A stretch of DNA of 33,590 nucleotides from Candidatus Rifleibacteriota bacterium (GTDB lineage Bacteria; Riflebacteria; Ozemobacteria; Ozemobacterales; Ozemobacteraceae): positions 1 through 33,590 of the forward strand of contig JAKQQP010000586.1 in the NCBI GenBank assembly GCA_029564115.1, read 5' to 3'. The notes below the pieces were generated by a model. It saw only the letters and a program-made list of their open reading frames with translations, made no database searches and had not been told where the DNA came from. Position numbers and translations under genes: made by a program. Shown piece by piece: positions 16,428 through 25,251 of this stretch. Within the stretch, counting starts at the first letter, position 1. Each line of letters begins with the position of its first letter.

Positions 16428-17657
16428 CGATTCGAGCTGGTCTACCGCCCCGGCAGGCTCAGCTTTGCCGATTCCGGCCGGCTGCAGTTCAAAATCACCC
16501 CGACCACTGCGGCGCAGCTTCCATTCTTTGATGAAGGCAATGCGCTGCAGGTCGTCGTATCTGATGGCAACCAACCCTTTCCAGGCCAGTTCACCGATTT
16601 CGTGGTTATAAACCGCCTGTTCATCGACGTAGCCCTCGAGCAGAGGCGAAAGGTTTTTGCCCAGCTGGCCGCGAACTGTCGGGTTGAGCTTGAAGCCAAA
16701 CGGGTTAACAAAAAGAAAAAGGTGCACGATTGCTGTCAGTGCAATTATACCAAGCAGGTGATAGTTCAACGGTAATGGTTCGATTTCTTGAAAGCATTTA
16801 AGCAGAAGAGTCAGGCCCATCAACACAAAAACGGGCAGAGCCGAAGGGCTGACCAGCGCCATAAAACCTGTGACCGCGTAAAAAAACAGATTCGGAATGT
16901 CGGCATGGGTCAAGCGCCCAAGCATGGTCAGGTTGATCAGTAGAAAGATTCCGGCCAGCAGATACATGATTTTCATGTCGGTTTCCGGCATGAAGTTCCA
17001 GGCCAGAACTGAACCACTGTCTACGGCACTGGCCGCCCCCTCAGGAAAAAAGAGCACGCCGGTCAAAGCGCAAAGCGCCAGAGTCGGGCTGTATTTGTCG
17101 TTGTAGAAAGCATGACAGGCAATGAGAGCGACAAGAAGCCAGCAGTTGAGGCCAAGGCCGCTCGCAGCAGCAGTAATCGGAATCAGCACCACCCCGAAGT
17201 GATTTTTCAGTCTGTCGTTATCGAGAATGGTAATTGTTCCGGCGACAAAAATAAGAGTTAACAGCAGGCGCAAACTTAAAAAAGCCTGCATTGAAAGTGC
17301 GAATATAGCTAGAAACAGAATGCCGGGCAGAATTTCACGACTTTTAAAGACCCAGGTGCAAAGAATACAGCACAAAAGAAAATAAGCAATGTGAAAAACC
17401 GCTTTGAGCCCAAGCAGAGAGGCGCTGGAATCAGCGATGGTCAGGGCGATGGATTCTGGAAAAAATACCATGCCCAACGACAGATCGAAATCACGGGCTA
17501 GAGTCAGATCCCAGAATGTTTGCGAAGGAAACGGCGCTGAGCGCGTAAAGAAGAAAAGAACAGCGACCGTTGCTACGAGCGCCGCAATGCGATTCCATTC
17601 TATCGGTGCCCGGGCAGCCGCGCCGGCTGCCAGAACACCGTTATTTTCTGCTGCCAT
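16419..17657 (-). CDS. Polytopic membrane protein of unknown function
   Basis: A 412-residue integral membrane protein. About nine or ten hydrophobic segments lie between residue 24 and 320, followed by a roughly 90-residue soluble C-terminus (GQLGKNLSPLLEGYVDEQAVYNHEIGEL...) ending in an acidic tail. A loop after the first helix reads SQTFWDLTLARDF, which is reminiscent of the first periplasmic loop of GT-C glycosyltransferase-like proteins ('dtWwhl..G'), but the Asp/Glu catalytic pair is not convincing, so I leave it unnamed. Its ATG lies 17 bases after the stop of the molybdenum hydroxylase gene, so the two are probably co-transcribed, although no functional link is evident. It converges on the phospholipase D gene with a nine-base overlap and no obvious terminator between. 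Confidence 0.75.
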   Translation of the reverse strand: MAAENNGVLAAGAAARAPIEWNRIAALVATVAVLFFFTRSAPFPSQTFWDLTLARDFDLSLGMVFFPESIALTIADSSASLLGLKAVFHIAYFLLCCILCTWVFKSREILPGILFLAIFALSMQAFLSLRLLLTLIFVAGTITILDNDRLKNHFGVVLIPITAAASGLGLNCWLLVALIACHAFYNDKYSPTLALCALTGVLFFPEGAASAVDSGSVLAWNFMPETDMKIMYLLAGIFLLINLTMLGRLTHADIPNLFFYAVTGFMALVSPSALPVFVLMGLTLLLKCFQEIEPLPLNYHLLGIIALTAIVHLFLFVNPFGFKLNPTVRGQLGKNLSPLLEGYVDEQAVYNHEIGELAWKGLVAIRYDDLQRIAFIKEWKLRRSGRGDFELQPAGIGKAEPAGAVDQLESSD

Positions 17658-17674
17658 TGTCTTCTCGCAGCAGC

Positions 17675-19948
17675 TCAGTCTTCAAGACCAAGAATTTTTT
17701 CGGGCTTGATCGGCAGTTTGCGGATTCTGACGCCGGTCGCGTTGAAAACGGCGTTCGAAATGGCAGGTGCAACACCCATCAGAGGAACTTCGCCAAAGCC
17801 TTTTGCCCCATAGGGGCCGCGGTCGTAGGGATGCTCGACGATGATCGGCTCTATTTCCGGGGTATCTTCTGTGGTCGGCAGAATATAGGTTGCAAAAGCG
17901 TTGTTCAGCATACGACCGGAAATGTCATGTCGAATTTCTTCCATGGTGGCGTAGCCGAGACCCTGCAATGTGCCGCCCTCGATCTGCCCTTCGACCTGCT
18001 GCGGATTGATGGCTTTACCCATGTCATGAGCCGAAGTTATGCGAATGATTTTGAATTCGCCTGTTTCCATATCGACTTCGACTTCGGCGATGTTGGTGCA
18101 GTAACTGTAGACAAAATATGCATTGCCCTGACCGGTTGCCTGATCATATGATGAGTCAGGGGCAAGAAACCAGCCAAAAGCGCTGGGCATGAGGCGATAA
18201 GCATAAAGTTTCGCCGCCAGCTCTCTAAAGCCGATCTTTTTGCCGGAAGGATCATCTGCCAGAAAAGCCTGACCATCGATCAATTCGACCTCGGCAGGGG
18301 AAGAAGCGCCAAGCATGTCGGCAGCAACCTGCAACAGTCGAGGGCGAAGCTCGGCGGCAGCAAGCATCAGAGAATTTCCTGACATGAAGGTGGTGCGACT
18401 GGCAACGGTAGGGCCGGAGTCAGGCACCATGCTGGTATCGGTTTCGACAACGTTCACCAGATCGAACGGAGCCCCGAGTGCGTCAGCAGCAATCTGTGCC
18501 AGAACGGTTCTGGCGCCCTGGCCCATTTCGACATTGCCGACAGCACATTGAACCGAGCCGTCTTTCATGATGGTCATGCTGGTGCCGACGCGGTCGAGAT
18601 GTTTGCCGCCAGCGCCCAGACCAACACCGTAATACACGGTCGAAACGCCTATGCCTCTGCGCACTGTTCCGTTGCGATTCGCGGGCGTCTGCCATTTACC
18701 AGCCCAGTCGGCTTTTTCGGCGGCTTTTTCCAGGGTTTCCATGAGACCGCATGACTGATCGATAACCTGGCCGGTGGCAGTTTTTGAACCGATTTTGTAA
18801 CCGTTGATCTGCCTGATTTTAAGCGGGTCTATGCCCAGCCTGTCGGCAATTTCGTCAATCATCGACTCACCGGCAAAAATGACCTGCGGTGAACCGAAAC
18901 CTCTGTAAGCACCGCACGGAACCTTGTTTGTGGCAACACCGTAAGATCTGACATGTATGTTATCACACTCATACGGCCCCAGAGCATGAACGGTGCCGCG
19001 CCAGAGCACGATCGGCGTAAGAGTCGAATAGGCGCCGCCATCGACGTAATAATCGATTATGGCTGCCACAATTTTGCCTTTTTCGTCGGTGCCGACCCGC
19101 ATTTTTATGAGGCCAGGGTGGCGTTTTGAGCTGGCGATGATGTCTTCTTCGCGTTTGTAGATAATTTTGGCCGGGCGGTTGAACAGTTTTGCCACGATGG
19201 TGGCATGACCGGCAACCACCGACGGGAAGTCTTCCTTGCCACCAAAACCGCCACCAGTGGTAGTTTGTACTACTCTGGCCTTGTTGCGGTCGATCCCGGC
19301 TGCGGCGGCAACGGCGTCATGAACGTAAAAGGGGCACTGCATCGAGCCATAGACGGTAACAGCGTCTTCCAGGCCCGGAACAGCTATTGCACCGTTGGTT
19401 TCAAGGTAAGCGTGTTCCTGGTAAGGGGTTTCGTATTCCTGTTCGAAAATGTGAGCAGCCGTCTTCATTGCCTCTTCGGCATTGCCTTTACAGACGTTGT
19501 AGCGGCTAAAAACATTGTCTTCCTTGTAAATTTTAGGGGCATCGGGGGCAATTGCCTCGCGAATGCTCAAAAGAGGCTGCAGCGGCTCAATTTCGAGCTT
19601 TACCATCGCAGCGGCGGCCTGAGCCTGCTCGAGGGTCTCGGCGGCGACAAGTGCTACCGGCTCACCGTGAAACCTGACGTAGCCTTCTGCCAGAAATGGC
19701 TCGTCATCAAAAACGAGCGGCACGGAATTTTTGCCCGGAACCTGATCGGCAGTGATAACGCCGGCAACGCCGGGCATTTTCTCGGCTTCCGTCTTGTCAA
19801 CTCTGATCAGACGTCCATAAGCATGCGGAGACCTGACGGTGACAATATGAAGAATATCTGAAAAACTGTAATCATCGATATATCTGGCAACGCCTCGAAG
19901 TTTGTCGAGCGCGTCCTTACGGGGCAAAGATGTGCCTACTGCCGGCAT
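17675..19948 (-). CDS. Molybdenum hydroxylase large subunit (xanthine dehydrogenase / aldehyde oxidase family)
   Basis: The molybdopterin-binding catalytic subunit of the xanthine oxidase family, 757 residues, hydroxylating an N-heterocycle or aldehyde with water as oxygen donor. The N-terminal domain (1-110) opens with the usual GxAxYxDD-like segment (GVARYIDDY). Cofactor motifs are GGGFGGKED near 231, PCGAYRGFGSPQ near 342 and VEMGQGARTV near 472. GPYGAKGFGEVP near 710 contains the catalytic Glu. These enzymes need 2Fe-2S and FAD partners, and neither is fused or adjacent here. AGGAGG lies five bases before the start. Substrate prediction is not safe: xanthine, nicotinate and CO-type enzymes share these motifs, and the CO dehydrogenase active-site loop AYXCSFR is not seen. 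Confidence 0.93.
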   Translation of the reverse strand: MPAVGTSLPRKDALDKLRGVARYIDDYSFSDILHIVTVRSPHAYGRLIRVDKTEAEKMPGVAGVITADQVPGKNSVPLVFDDEPFLAEGYVRFHGEPVALVAAETLEQAQAAAAMVKLEIEPLQPLLSIREAIAPDAPKIYKEDNVFSRYNVCKGNAEEAMKTAAHIFEQEYETPYQEHAYLETNGAIAVPGLEDAVTVYGSMQCPFYVHDAVAAAAGIDRNKARVVQTTTGGGFGGKEDFPSVVAGHATIVAKLFNRPAKIIYKREEDIIASSKRHPGLIKMRVGTDEKGKIVAAIIDYYVDGGAYSTLTPIVLWRGTVHALGPYECDNIHVRSYGVATNKVPCGAYRGFGSPQVIFAGESMIDEIADRLGIDPLKIRQINGYKIGSKTATGQVIDQSCGLMETLEKAAEKADWAGKWQTPANRNGTVRRGIGVSTVYYGVGLGAGGKHLDRVGTSMTIMKDGSVQCAVGNVEMGQGARTVLAQIAADALGAPFDLVNVVETDTSMVPDSGPTVASRTTFMSGNSLMLAAAELRPRLLQVAADMLGASSPAEVELIDGQAFLADDPSGKKIGFRELAAKLYAYRLMPSAFGWFLAPDSSYDQATGQGNAYFVYSYCTNIAEVEVDMETGEFKIIRITSAHDMGKAINPQQVEGQIEGGTLQGLGYATMEEIRHDISGRMLNNAFATYILPTTEDTPEIEPIIVEHPYDRGPYGAKGFGEVPLMGVAPAISNAVFNATGVRIRKLPIKPEKILGLED

Positions 19949-19981
19949 GGCGACCTCCTGCGGTTCATCAGCTTTCCTGCC

Positions 19982-20011
19982 AGTTTACCACGATGGCCGC
20001 AGTTTTCACAA
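19982..20011 (-). promoter_or_regulatory. Putative promoter of the molybdenum hydroxylase gene
   Basis: Minus strand TTGTGA (20006-20011), an 18-bp spacer and TAAACT (19982-19987) preceded by TGG (extended -10). It lies in the 94-base gap between lpxK and the hydroxylase gene. The -10 is identical to that of the tRNA operon. Confidence 0.45.
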
Positions 20012-20042
20012 TTGATAATGTCGCAAATTTGCCGGGGCGCCT

Positions 20043-21062
20043 TTACTCCGGCAATCCCAGCCGCACTCCGCACTCCTCAAGGGCTTCGACGAACGTCTTG
20101 CCAGACACCGGCAGCGTTCTGATATGCAGGGTGCAGATATCGTAGTCTCGCGCCAGATCTGCAGGTATTTTGCAAAAATCTTTTTCGGTACAGACAAGCC
20201 TGAGTTTTTGCTTTGCAGCGCGTTCAGCGAGGCACTTCAGTTCAGCAGCAGTGAAATGATGATGATCGCGAAATTCAGCACGATCGACAACGTTGCAGCC
20301 CGCAGCAGCCAGCTGGCTGTAAAAACCCGCTGGCCGACCGATGGCGGAAAAGGCTAACCAGCCCACAAATCTGCCGAGGTCAGTCAGCTGCCTGCCCTGT
20401 GCATCAAAAACACCCTGACAGAAGGTTTTGACTTCGATAACCGGAACTGCCGGGGCGACGCACTCAAGCCATTTGAGCCAGTATTGCCGCTGTTCTACAG
20501 AAGCTGACTCGCAACGGGTCAGAAGCACAGCATGAGCCTGATTCAGCCTCCAGACCGGTTCACGCAAGCGGCCAGCCGGTATCAGCTGTGCCTCTTCAGC
20601 GGCGGCCATAGCATCGATAAGCACCAGATCGATGTCTTTTTCGAGGCGACGATATTGAAAACCGTCATCGAGAAGCATAATCTCGGGTTGCAAACGCTTT
20701 TCGGCAATGATTGCCGAATGGTGGCGATTCTTCCCGAGAAAGACCGGTATTTCGGGAAAACGCTTATTCAGCAGCAATGCTTCATCGGTGAGGCGCGTCG
20801 GGTGCGGGCCGAGGCCCTGCAGGTGATAAAAACTGCGCTCGTAAGGGCTGCGGTAACCTCGAGAAAGAACACAAAGCCTGTATTGCGAAAGTTCGGCGAG
20901 CAGTTCGAAAAGAACCGGAGTCTTGCCCGTGCCGCCCATGCTGAGGTTGCCAACCGAAATAACTCTGGCTCGGGGTCTAAAGCGCAAAAAGCGAAATTTC
21001 GAGAAAAATAAACGTTCTAACCCGGTCAAACAGGAGTAAACACCAGAAAGCAGTTTTTTCAT
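20043..21062 (-). CDS. lpxK: LpxK, tetraacyldisaccharide 4'-kinase
   Basis: Phosphorylates the 4' position of the lipid A precursor disaccharide at the cytoplasmic face of the inner membrane, using ATP. 339 residues with an N-terminal amphipathic/hydrophobic anchor (about 5-28), then the P-loop SVGNLSMGGTGKTPV (36-50), SRGY, LLDDGFQYRRLEKDIDLVLI near residues 130-149 and FRDHHHFT near 265. In most LpxK the second motif reads DDGFQH; here the His is Tyr, while the catalytic-region Asp residues and the DHH motif are kept. Its ATG overlaps the stop of the pyruvyltransferase-like gene by four bases, so it is the last gene of the envelope cluster that begins with dnaB or the secreted-protein gene. 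Its presence is the main evidence for an LPS-bearing outer membrane. Confidence 0.95.
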   Translation of the reverse strand: MKKLLSGVYSCLTGLERLFFSKFRFLRFRPRARVISVGNLSMGGTGKTPVLFELLAELSQYRLCVLSRGYRSPYERSFYHLQGLGPHPTRLTDEALLLNKRFPEIPVFLGKNRHHSAIIAEKRLQPEIMLLDDGFQYRRLEKDIDLVLIDAMAAAEEAQLIPAGRLREPVWRLNQAHAVLLTRCESASVEQRQYWLKWLECVAPAVPVIEVKTFCQGVFDAQGRQLTDLGRFVGWLAFSAIGRPAGFYSQLAAAGCNVVDRAEFRDHHHFTAAELKCLAERAAKQKLRLVCTEKDFCKIPADLARDYDICTLHIRTLPVSGKTFVEALEECGVRLGLPE

Positions 21063-22018
21063 CGCGGTGACTCCTGCAGCATCGCCAGCAGAGCTTTCTT
21101 CATCTCCTGCAATCTGGCCTCATTTTCCTGGCAGAATGAATGTCGGGCAGACCTGAACTCGGCAACCTGGTTCTGCTGTAGTGTTGCCAATCCTGCCGCT
21201 ACGGCTGTTGAAGACACTTTATCATCGTAGGCCGCCAGTTTTACGGGCAAACCTGTCCTCAACATTGCCAGAGCAGCGTGATAACGCATAGCCAGACCAT
21301 GCGAAAGATTACGGCAAAAACCCGCAAACTCGGCAAAATTGGCCGGCTGAACTATTGAAGCAGCCGGCGCTGCAGCTTTTATGGCGCCGATATCTTCGCG
21401 TCTGGCAGGCAAACCGATCAATTGTCTCTCGATATGACGCAGCTGGCGGCCAAGAAGTTCGGCAAAGTTGCCATGTTTCCAGGGGCGCAGATTGATACCA
21501 ACCGGAGCATTCTGCCTGAATTCAGACTGCCATTCAACCGGGATCTGCCACGACCAGTCAGTACCAAGACAACCGGGTGCAGGGCCAATTTCGTCGTAAA
21601 GGCTTAAGGACTCACTGTCGCGCAGCCAGGCGACAGAAACCCGGCGCAACGAACGTTTAACCACCTGACGAACCCAGCGACTGCGAAGAGGGCCAATACC
21701 GGCACCCCACAACGAGGTTCGACAACCCAGAGCCGAGGCAGCCAGAAGCCGTAACGCAAACCAGGTAACTCCCTCGAAAGACCAGTCCTGGAGTATGCCG
21801 CCCGAAAAAACCGCATGCCGGCAACCGGCAGCCGTTTGCAGAAAGTCAGGCCACGAAAGAAGCCCACGCCGTCGAATTGAAGCAGCCGGGCTCTGAGAGA
21901 CAGAACCCCTGGTCACTACGGTATCGACACCGGCAGGAAGAACACCGCAGATTGCCCGCAAAATCGTCTCGTCACCGAGGTTTCCCTCGCCGTAAAAGCC
22001 GACCAGTAAAATTTTCAT
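21059..22018 (-). CDS. CsaB-like polysaccharide pyruvyl transferase family protein
   Basis: A 319-residue cytoplasmic enzyme of the polysaccharide pyruvyl transferase family, which transfers pyruvate from phosphoenolpyruvate to a sugar as a ketal. Visible family motifs are the N-terminal GFYGEGNLGDETIL (8-21), FSGGILQD near 71, WGAGIGPL near 103, and the C-terminal SHGLAMRYHAALAM near 240 with PVKLAAYDDKVSS near 257. In CsaB the product is a pyruvylated secondary cell-wall polymer that anchors S-layer proteins. In diderms relatives modify LPS or exopolysaccharide, and here the lpxK and glycosyltransferase neighbours favour an envelope glycolipid. It overlaps lpxK by four bases and follows the TuaH-like gene after 54 bases. 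Confidence 0.86.
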   Translation of the reverse strand: MKILLVGFYGEGNLGDETILRAICGVLPAGVDTVVTRGSVSQSPAASIRRRGLLSWPDFLQTAAGCRHAVFSGGILQDWSFEGVTWFALRLLAASALGCRTSLWGAGIGPLRSRWVRQVVKRSLRRVSVAWLRDSESLSLYDEIGPAPGCLGTDWSWQIPVEWQSEFRQNAPVGINLRPWKHGNFAELLGRQLRHIERQLIGLPARREDIGAIKAAAPAASIVQPANFAEFAGFCRNLSHGLAMRYHAALAMLRTGLPVKLAAYDDKVSSTAVAAGLATLQQNQVAEFRSARHSFCQENEARLQEMKKALLAMLQESPR

Positions 22019-22072
22019 AACGACGCTTTCATCAGATCGCCCTGTTTAAAATATAAAATACCTGCATACGCC

Positions 22073-23161
22073 TTAATCTGCCCGTAAAACACCTGGTCTG
22101 TCAAGCACCGTCTGTAATCGCTCAACCCAGGTAGGAATCGACCCACAAAAGACCAGCGGTCGCTGCCGAAAATCACGCAAAGCCTGTTCTGCCTGGAAAC
22201 GATCGGCAACAAACCTCGCGATCAGAGGGCGCGATCGCAGGGCCGTAACGTCAGGCGCCCATATTTCAAGGCCGCAGGCGGCGTATTCGTAAGCCTTTAT
22301 CGGGTCTACTCCTTCGATCAAACCTATATTTCTAAATGGAATCAGGCCCACATCGCATTCACACAGAAGCTTAACCAGTTCGTCATGCTCAAGACGCCCG
22401 TGAAAAATTGTGTTTCCATTGTTTATCAACCGGGAAAAAGCTTCGCCACGGCCTGTTCCGGCGATATGCAGTTCGACGCCGACGAGTCCGCTCAACAATT
22501 CAAGCCAGGCGCAATCCACCCATTCATAATGCGCTCCAGAAGACACCATTTTGATCATACGGTTTTCGCCTGTGGTTCTGCCCGACTTTGCAGCGGCAGA
22601 ATGGCGGGCCAATTCGATAAAAGTCTGCGAACAGGCATTCGGCACCGATAAAATTTTTCCGGCATGCTCCGGGAAAAAGCGGCGAGCGAGATACTGATGC
22701 GAAACACATATCAAATCAGCATTTCGCGCCAGAAGCGCTTCATATTTTTCCCAGGCCTGGGTGCGCTGACCCGGAAAAGCCCCATGCAGATCGCAGCAGT
22801 CATAGACCACCCGCCGCCAGCCAGGCAGCGCAATGGCTGCCAAAGAAGGCTCGGCCAGCCAGAGATTTGTCTTGTCGAGTCTGAATTTAAAGCAATTGCT
22901 CAACAGCTGCAAAAGCAGCTTTGCGCAGATACGCTGCAAACCGGGAAAAGAAGAAGCCCTGAAGGGCAGACTGACGCTGGCAACGCAAAGTCGTTCGCTG
23001 ACCTGCCGGCGACTGATCGAAAAACCAGGGCTTTTGAGCGGCTCGACATAAACAACCCGCGAGCCTGATGCGGCAAGCTCGCCGGCAAAGGCCTGGTGTC
23101 GCTGCTGCAGCCCAGAAAAGTCAACCGGCGCGACAAATATGCAATCTGGTGATTCTATCAT
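22073..23161 (-). CDS. GT-B glycosyltransferase, TuaH-like
   Basis: A 362-residue glycosyltransferase of the GT-B fold, probably cytoplasmic. The N-terminus (CIFVAPVDFSGLQQRHQAFA...RVVYVEP) matches the opening of TuaH-like family 1/4 transferases ('dWdglwqRpqqla...VlYVEP'). A first-domain RRVVYDCCDLH and a nucleotide-sugar region IEGVDPIKAYEYAACG (about residues 285-300) follow, the latter resembling the usual 'P.K.fEYlAaG' loop. Sugar donor and acceptor cannot be read from the sequence. It overlaps the tandem glycosyltransferase gene by four bases (ATGA), so it should be translated with it, and it likely adds a sugar to the same polysaccharide or lipid-linked oligosaccharide. Confidence 0.88.
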   Translation of the reverse strand: MIESPDCIFVAPVDFSGLQQRHQAFAGELAASGSRVVYVEPLKSPGFSISRRQVSERLCVASVSLPFRASSFPGLQRICAKLLLQLLSNCFKFRLDKTNLWLAEPSLAAIALPGWRRVVYDCCDLHGAFPGQRTQAWEKYEALLARNADLICVSHQYLARRFFPEHAGKILSVPNACSQTFIELARHSAAAKSGRTTGENRMIKMVSSGAHYEWVDCAWLELLSGLVGVELHIAGTGRGEAFSRLINNGNTIFHGRLEHDELVKLLCECDVGLIPFRNIGLIEGVDPIKAYEYAACGLEIWAPDVTALRSRPLIARFVADRFQAEQALRDFRQRPLVFCGSIPTWVERLQTVLDRPGVLRAD

Positions 23162-25251
23162 CGCTTCTGTGTGATTTCCCGGAGAAGTATTTTTTCGAAG
23201 GCATCGACCATGCCCTGATAATCGTTCATCTCTCTGAAACTCTCGACAGCCGCGCGACTGAATCGCTCATATTCAGAGGCGTCGCCCATACGCCTGAACG
23301 CTGCCGCCAGAGCCTCTTCGTCGCCTGGCCTGATCAGCAGACCGTTCAACTGGTGAGTTATAACTTCGGGTATCCCCCCGACTTCTGTTGCAATGCAGGG
23401 AATCCCGCAGCGCAGCGCTTCGAGCAGACTCAGCGGTATGCCTTCGCCGAGCGAGGGCAACAATGCAACATCTACCTGCGGCAAAATCAGATCAGGGTCA
23501 CTGACAAAGCCATGAAAAACGACAATCTGCTTTAAAACCCCGCTGCTGCAAAATTTTTCCAGGTCTTCCCGTTCGGGGCCGTCGCCAATAATATGAATTT
23601 TACCTATTCCACACAGATCAGGCTGCCGGCTGATTGCTTCGAGAGCCCAGCGGTGACCCTTGTTGGCATGGAGTTTGGCGACAATTGCAACTCTTAAAGG
23701 CGCTGCTGCAAGCATGCGGCAACTTTCGACCGGGCGGGATATGCAGTTTCTGACCACTTCAATGGTCTCTGTAGTGCAGCCCTGACCGACCAAGTGCTCG
23801 AATACCGCTTTTGATACAGCTATCAGCTTACGACTGAACTGATAATAAGACTTTCTGTTAAGACCATGCACGTGCGAAACCACCGGAATGGCAAAAAATT
23901 TTGCGGTGATGCCGGCAATGAGACTGGCACGATTCAAATGCGAACTGATTATTTGAGGTTTGCAACGACGGCAGTCTCCGAGCAGTCGACCCATAAAAAA
24001 CGCACCACCGGCCGTCATCGGGGCAATCGAGCATTCGATGCCCATTTTTTTTATGGCCACACTCAAAGGCGCACCGGAACAAAGAGCGGAAACCCGCCAG
24101 CCGCGCTGTTGCAGGCTCTGCATCAGACCAAGCGCCAATCGCTCGCCTCCCCCCATTTCTTTTGAAGAGATGACAAAATGAACGCTCTGTTGAGTCGCCC
24201 GCAGTCTCGTAAAAATTTCGAGATGTTTTTTTATACCGGTCTGGCGGTTAAAAGAGCTTTCGACTCTTGCCCGGCCAAGCCGACCGGCCCGATGACGTAA
24301 CTCAGGGTCGGCGATAAGCCTGGCGAGGGAATCTGCCAGATCGTTTTTACAGTCAGGGTTAAAGAGCAAACCTGTCTTCTCGTGCTCTACCAGCTCCGGG
24401 ATTCCGCCAACCCTGGCTCCGACAATGGGCAGGGCCCTTTCCATCGCCTCGCAGATATGTATACCAAAGGCTTCCTGGCGTGATGGAGCGACAAAAATAT
24501 CGATATTCTCCAGAAAAACCCTCTGATTGGCTACCGAACCGACAAAACGGCACTGATCGGCAATCTGCAGCTTATCTGCCTGCCTCTGCAGTTCATTCAG
24601 GTGTTTACCTGCACCACCGATCAACAGGACAAATTCGATACCACGTTTTTTAAGCTCGGCACAGGCCTCTATCAGGCGGTCAATACCCTTTACCGGGTGC
24701 AGCCGCGAAAGCGTGCCGATTCTTATCGACTGTGAAGCGGTCTCGGCTTGCGGAGTCGGCCCAATGTTCACCCCCGGGTAAATAACGCTGCATGCTGATT
24801 TCTGCAAGCACCTGATATTTTTGTCGTACCAATCCCGCAAAAATCGACTTGGAAATATCGTGTGATCGGAAAATCTGCTCATCAGTTTTTCAAGGCGGTG
24901 AAAAGCGCCCGTTTCGGAGCCATGCACTGAAGTCACAAGTCGACAATACCCTGCAGACAAGCGCAGTAAGCGTGCCCAAAAACTGGCCCTGAAAAGATGG
25001 GAATGTATGATATCGGGGCAGAACTTTTTCATTAGAGACATCAGGCTGAAAAAAGCCGGCAGATCGAGACAGCGTTCACCCAGAACATGAACGGTAAAGC
25101 CTTCAGCACGCAAAATATCGCCAATAGGGCCATCGCGGAAACAGGCCACATGAACTTCATGTCCATCGGCACGCGCATTACGCGCCAGATCCAGCAATAT
25201 GAACTGGGCGCCACCGGTAGTCAGAGCATTAATGAGCTGCAGGATTCTCAT
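23158..25251 (-). CDS. Tandem fusion of two GT4-family glycosyltransferases
   Basis: One 697-residue polypeptide holds two complete GT-B glycosyltransferases in a row. The first (1-350) starts MRILQLINALTTGGAQFILL and has GTLSRLHPVKGIDRLI and the donor-binding SRQEAFGIHICEAME (about 257-271). The second (355-697) starts anew with VHFVISSKEMGGGERLALGL and has VAKLHANKGH and SLGEGIPLSLLEALRCGIPC (about 600-619). Each carries the E-x7-E type motif of family GT4 (GEGxPLSLLEA; QEAFGIHICEA). Such double enzymes can add two sugars in succession. ATG 25251 is chosen: it has AGG six bases upstream and overlaps the upstream gene by only 23 bases, whereas the longer frame from 25326 would overlap by 98. 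It is flanked by further envelope sugar genes. Confidence 0.9.
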   Translation of the reverse strand: MRILQLINALTTGGAQFILLDLARNARADGHEVHVACFRDGPIGDILRAEGFTVHVLGERCLDLPAFFSLMSLMKKFCPDIIHSHLFRASFWARLLRLSAGYCRLVTSVHGSETGAFHRLEKLMSRFSDHTIFPSRFLRDWYDKNIRCLQKSACSVIYPGVNIGPTPQAETASQSIRIGTLSRLHPVKGIDRLIEACAELKKRGIEFVLLIGGAGKHLNELQRQADKLQIADQCRFVGSVANQRVFLENIDIFVAPSRQEAFGIHICEAMERALPIVGARVGGIPELVEHEKTGLLFNPDCKNDLADSLARLIADPELRHRAGRLGRARVESSFNRQTGIKKHLEIFTRLRATQQSVHFVISSKEMGGGERLALGLMQSLQQRGWRVSALCSGAPLSVAIKKMGIECSIAPMTAGGAFFMGRLLGDCRRCKPQIISSHLNRASLIAGITAKFFAIPVVSHVHGLNRKSYYQFSRKLIAVSKAVFEHLVGQGCTTETIEVVRNCISRPVESCRMLAAAPLRVAIVAKLHANKGHRWALEAISRQPDLCGIGKIHIIGDGPEREDLEKFCSSGVLKQIVVFHGFVSDPDLILPQVDVALLPSLGEGIPLSLLEALRCGIPCIATEVGGIPEVITHQLNGLLIRPGDEEALAAAFRRMGDASEYERFSRAAVESFREMNDYQGMVDAFEKILLREITQKR

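Noticed and set aside
19205..19861. A 218-codon plus-strand frame opposite the molybdenum hydroxylase gene
   Set aside because: The hydroxylase motifs on the other strand are intact; this frame has no signal, motif or ribosome site.
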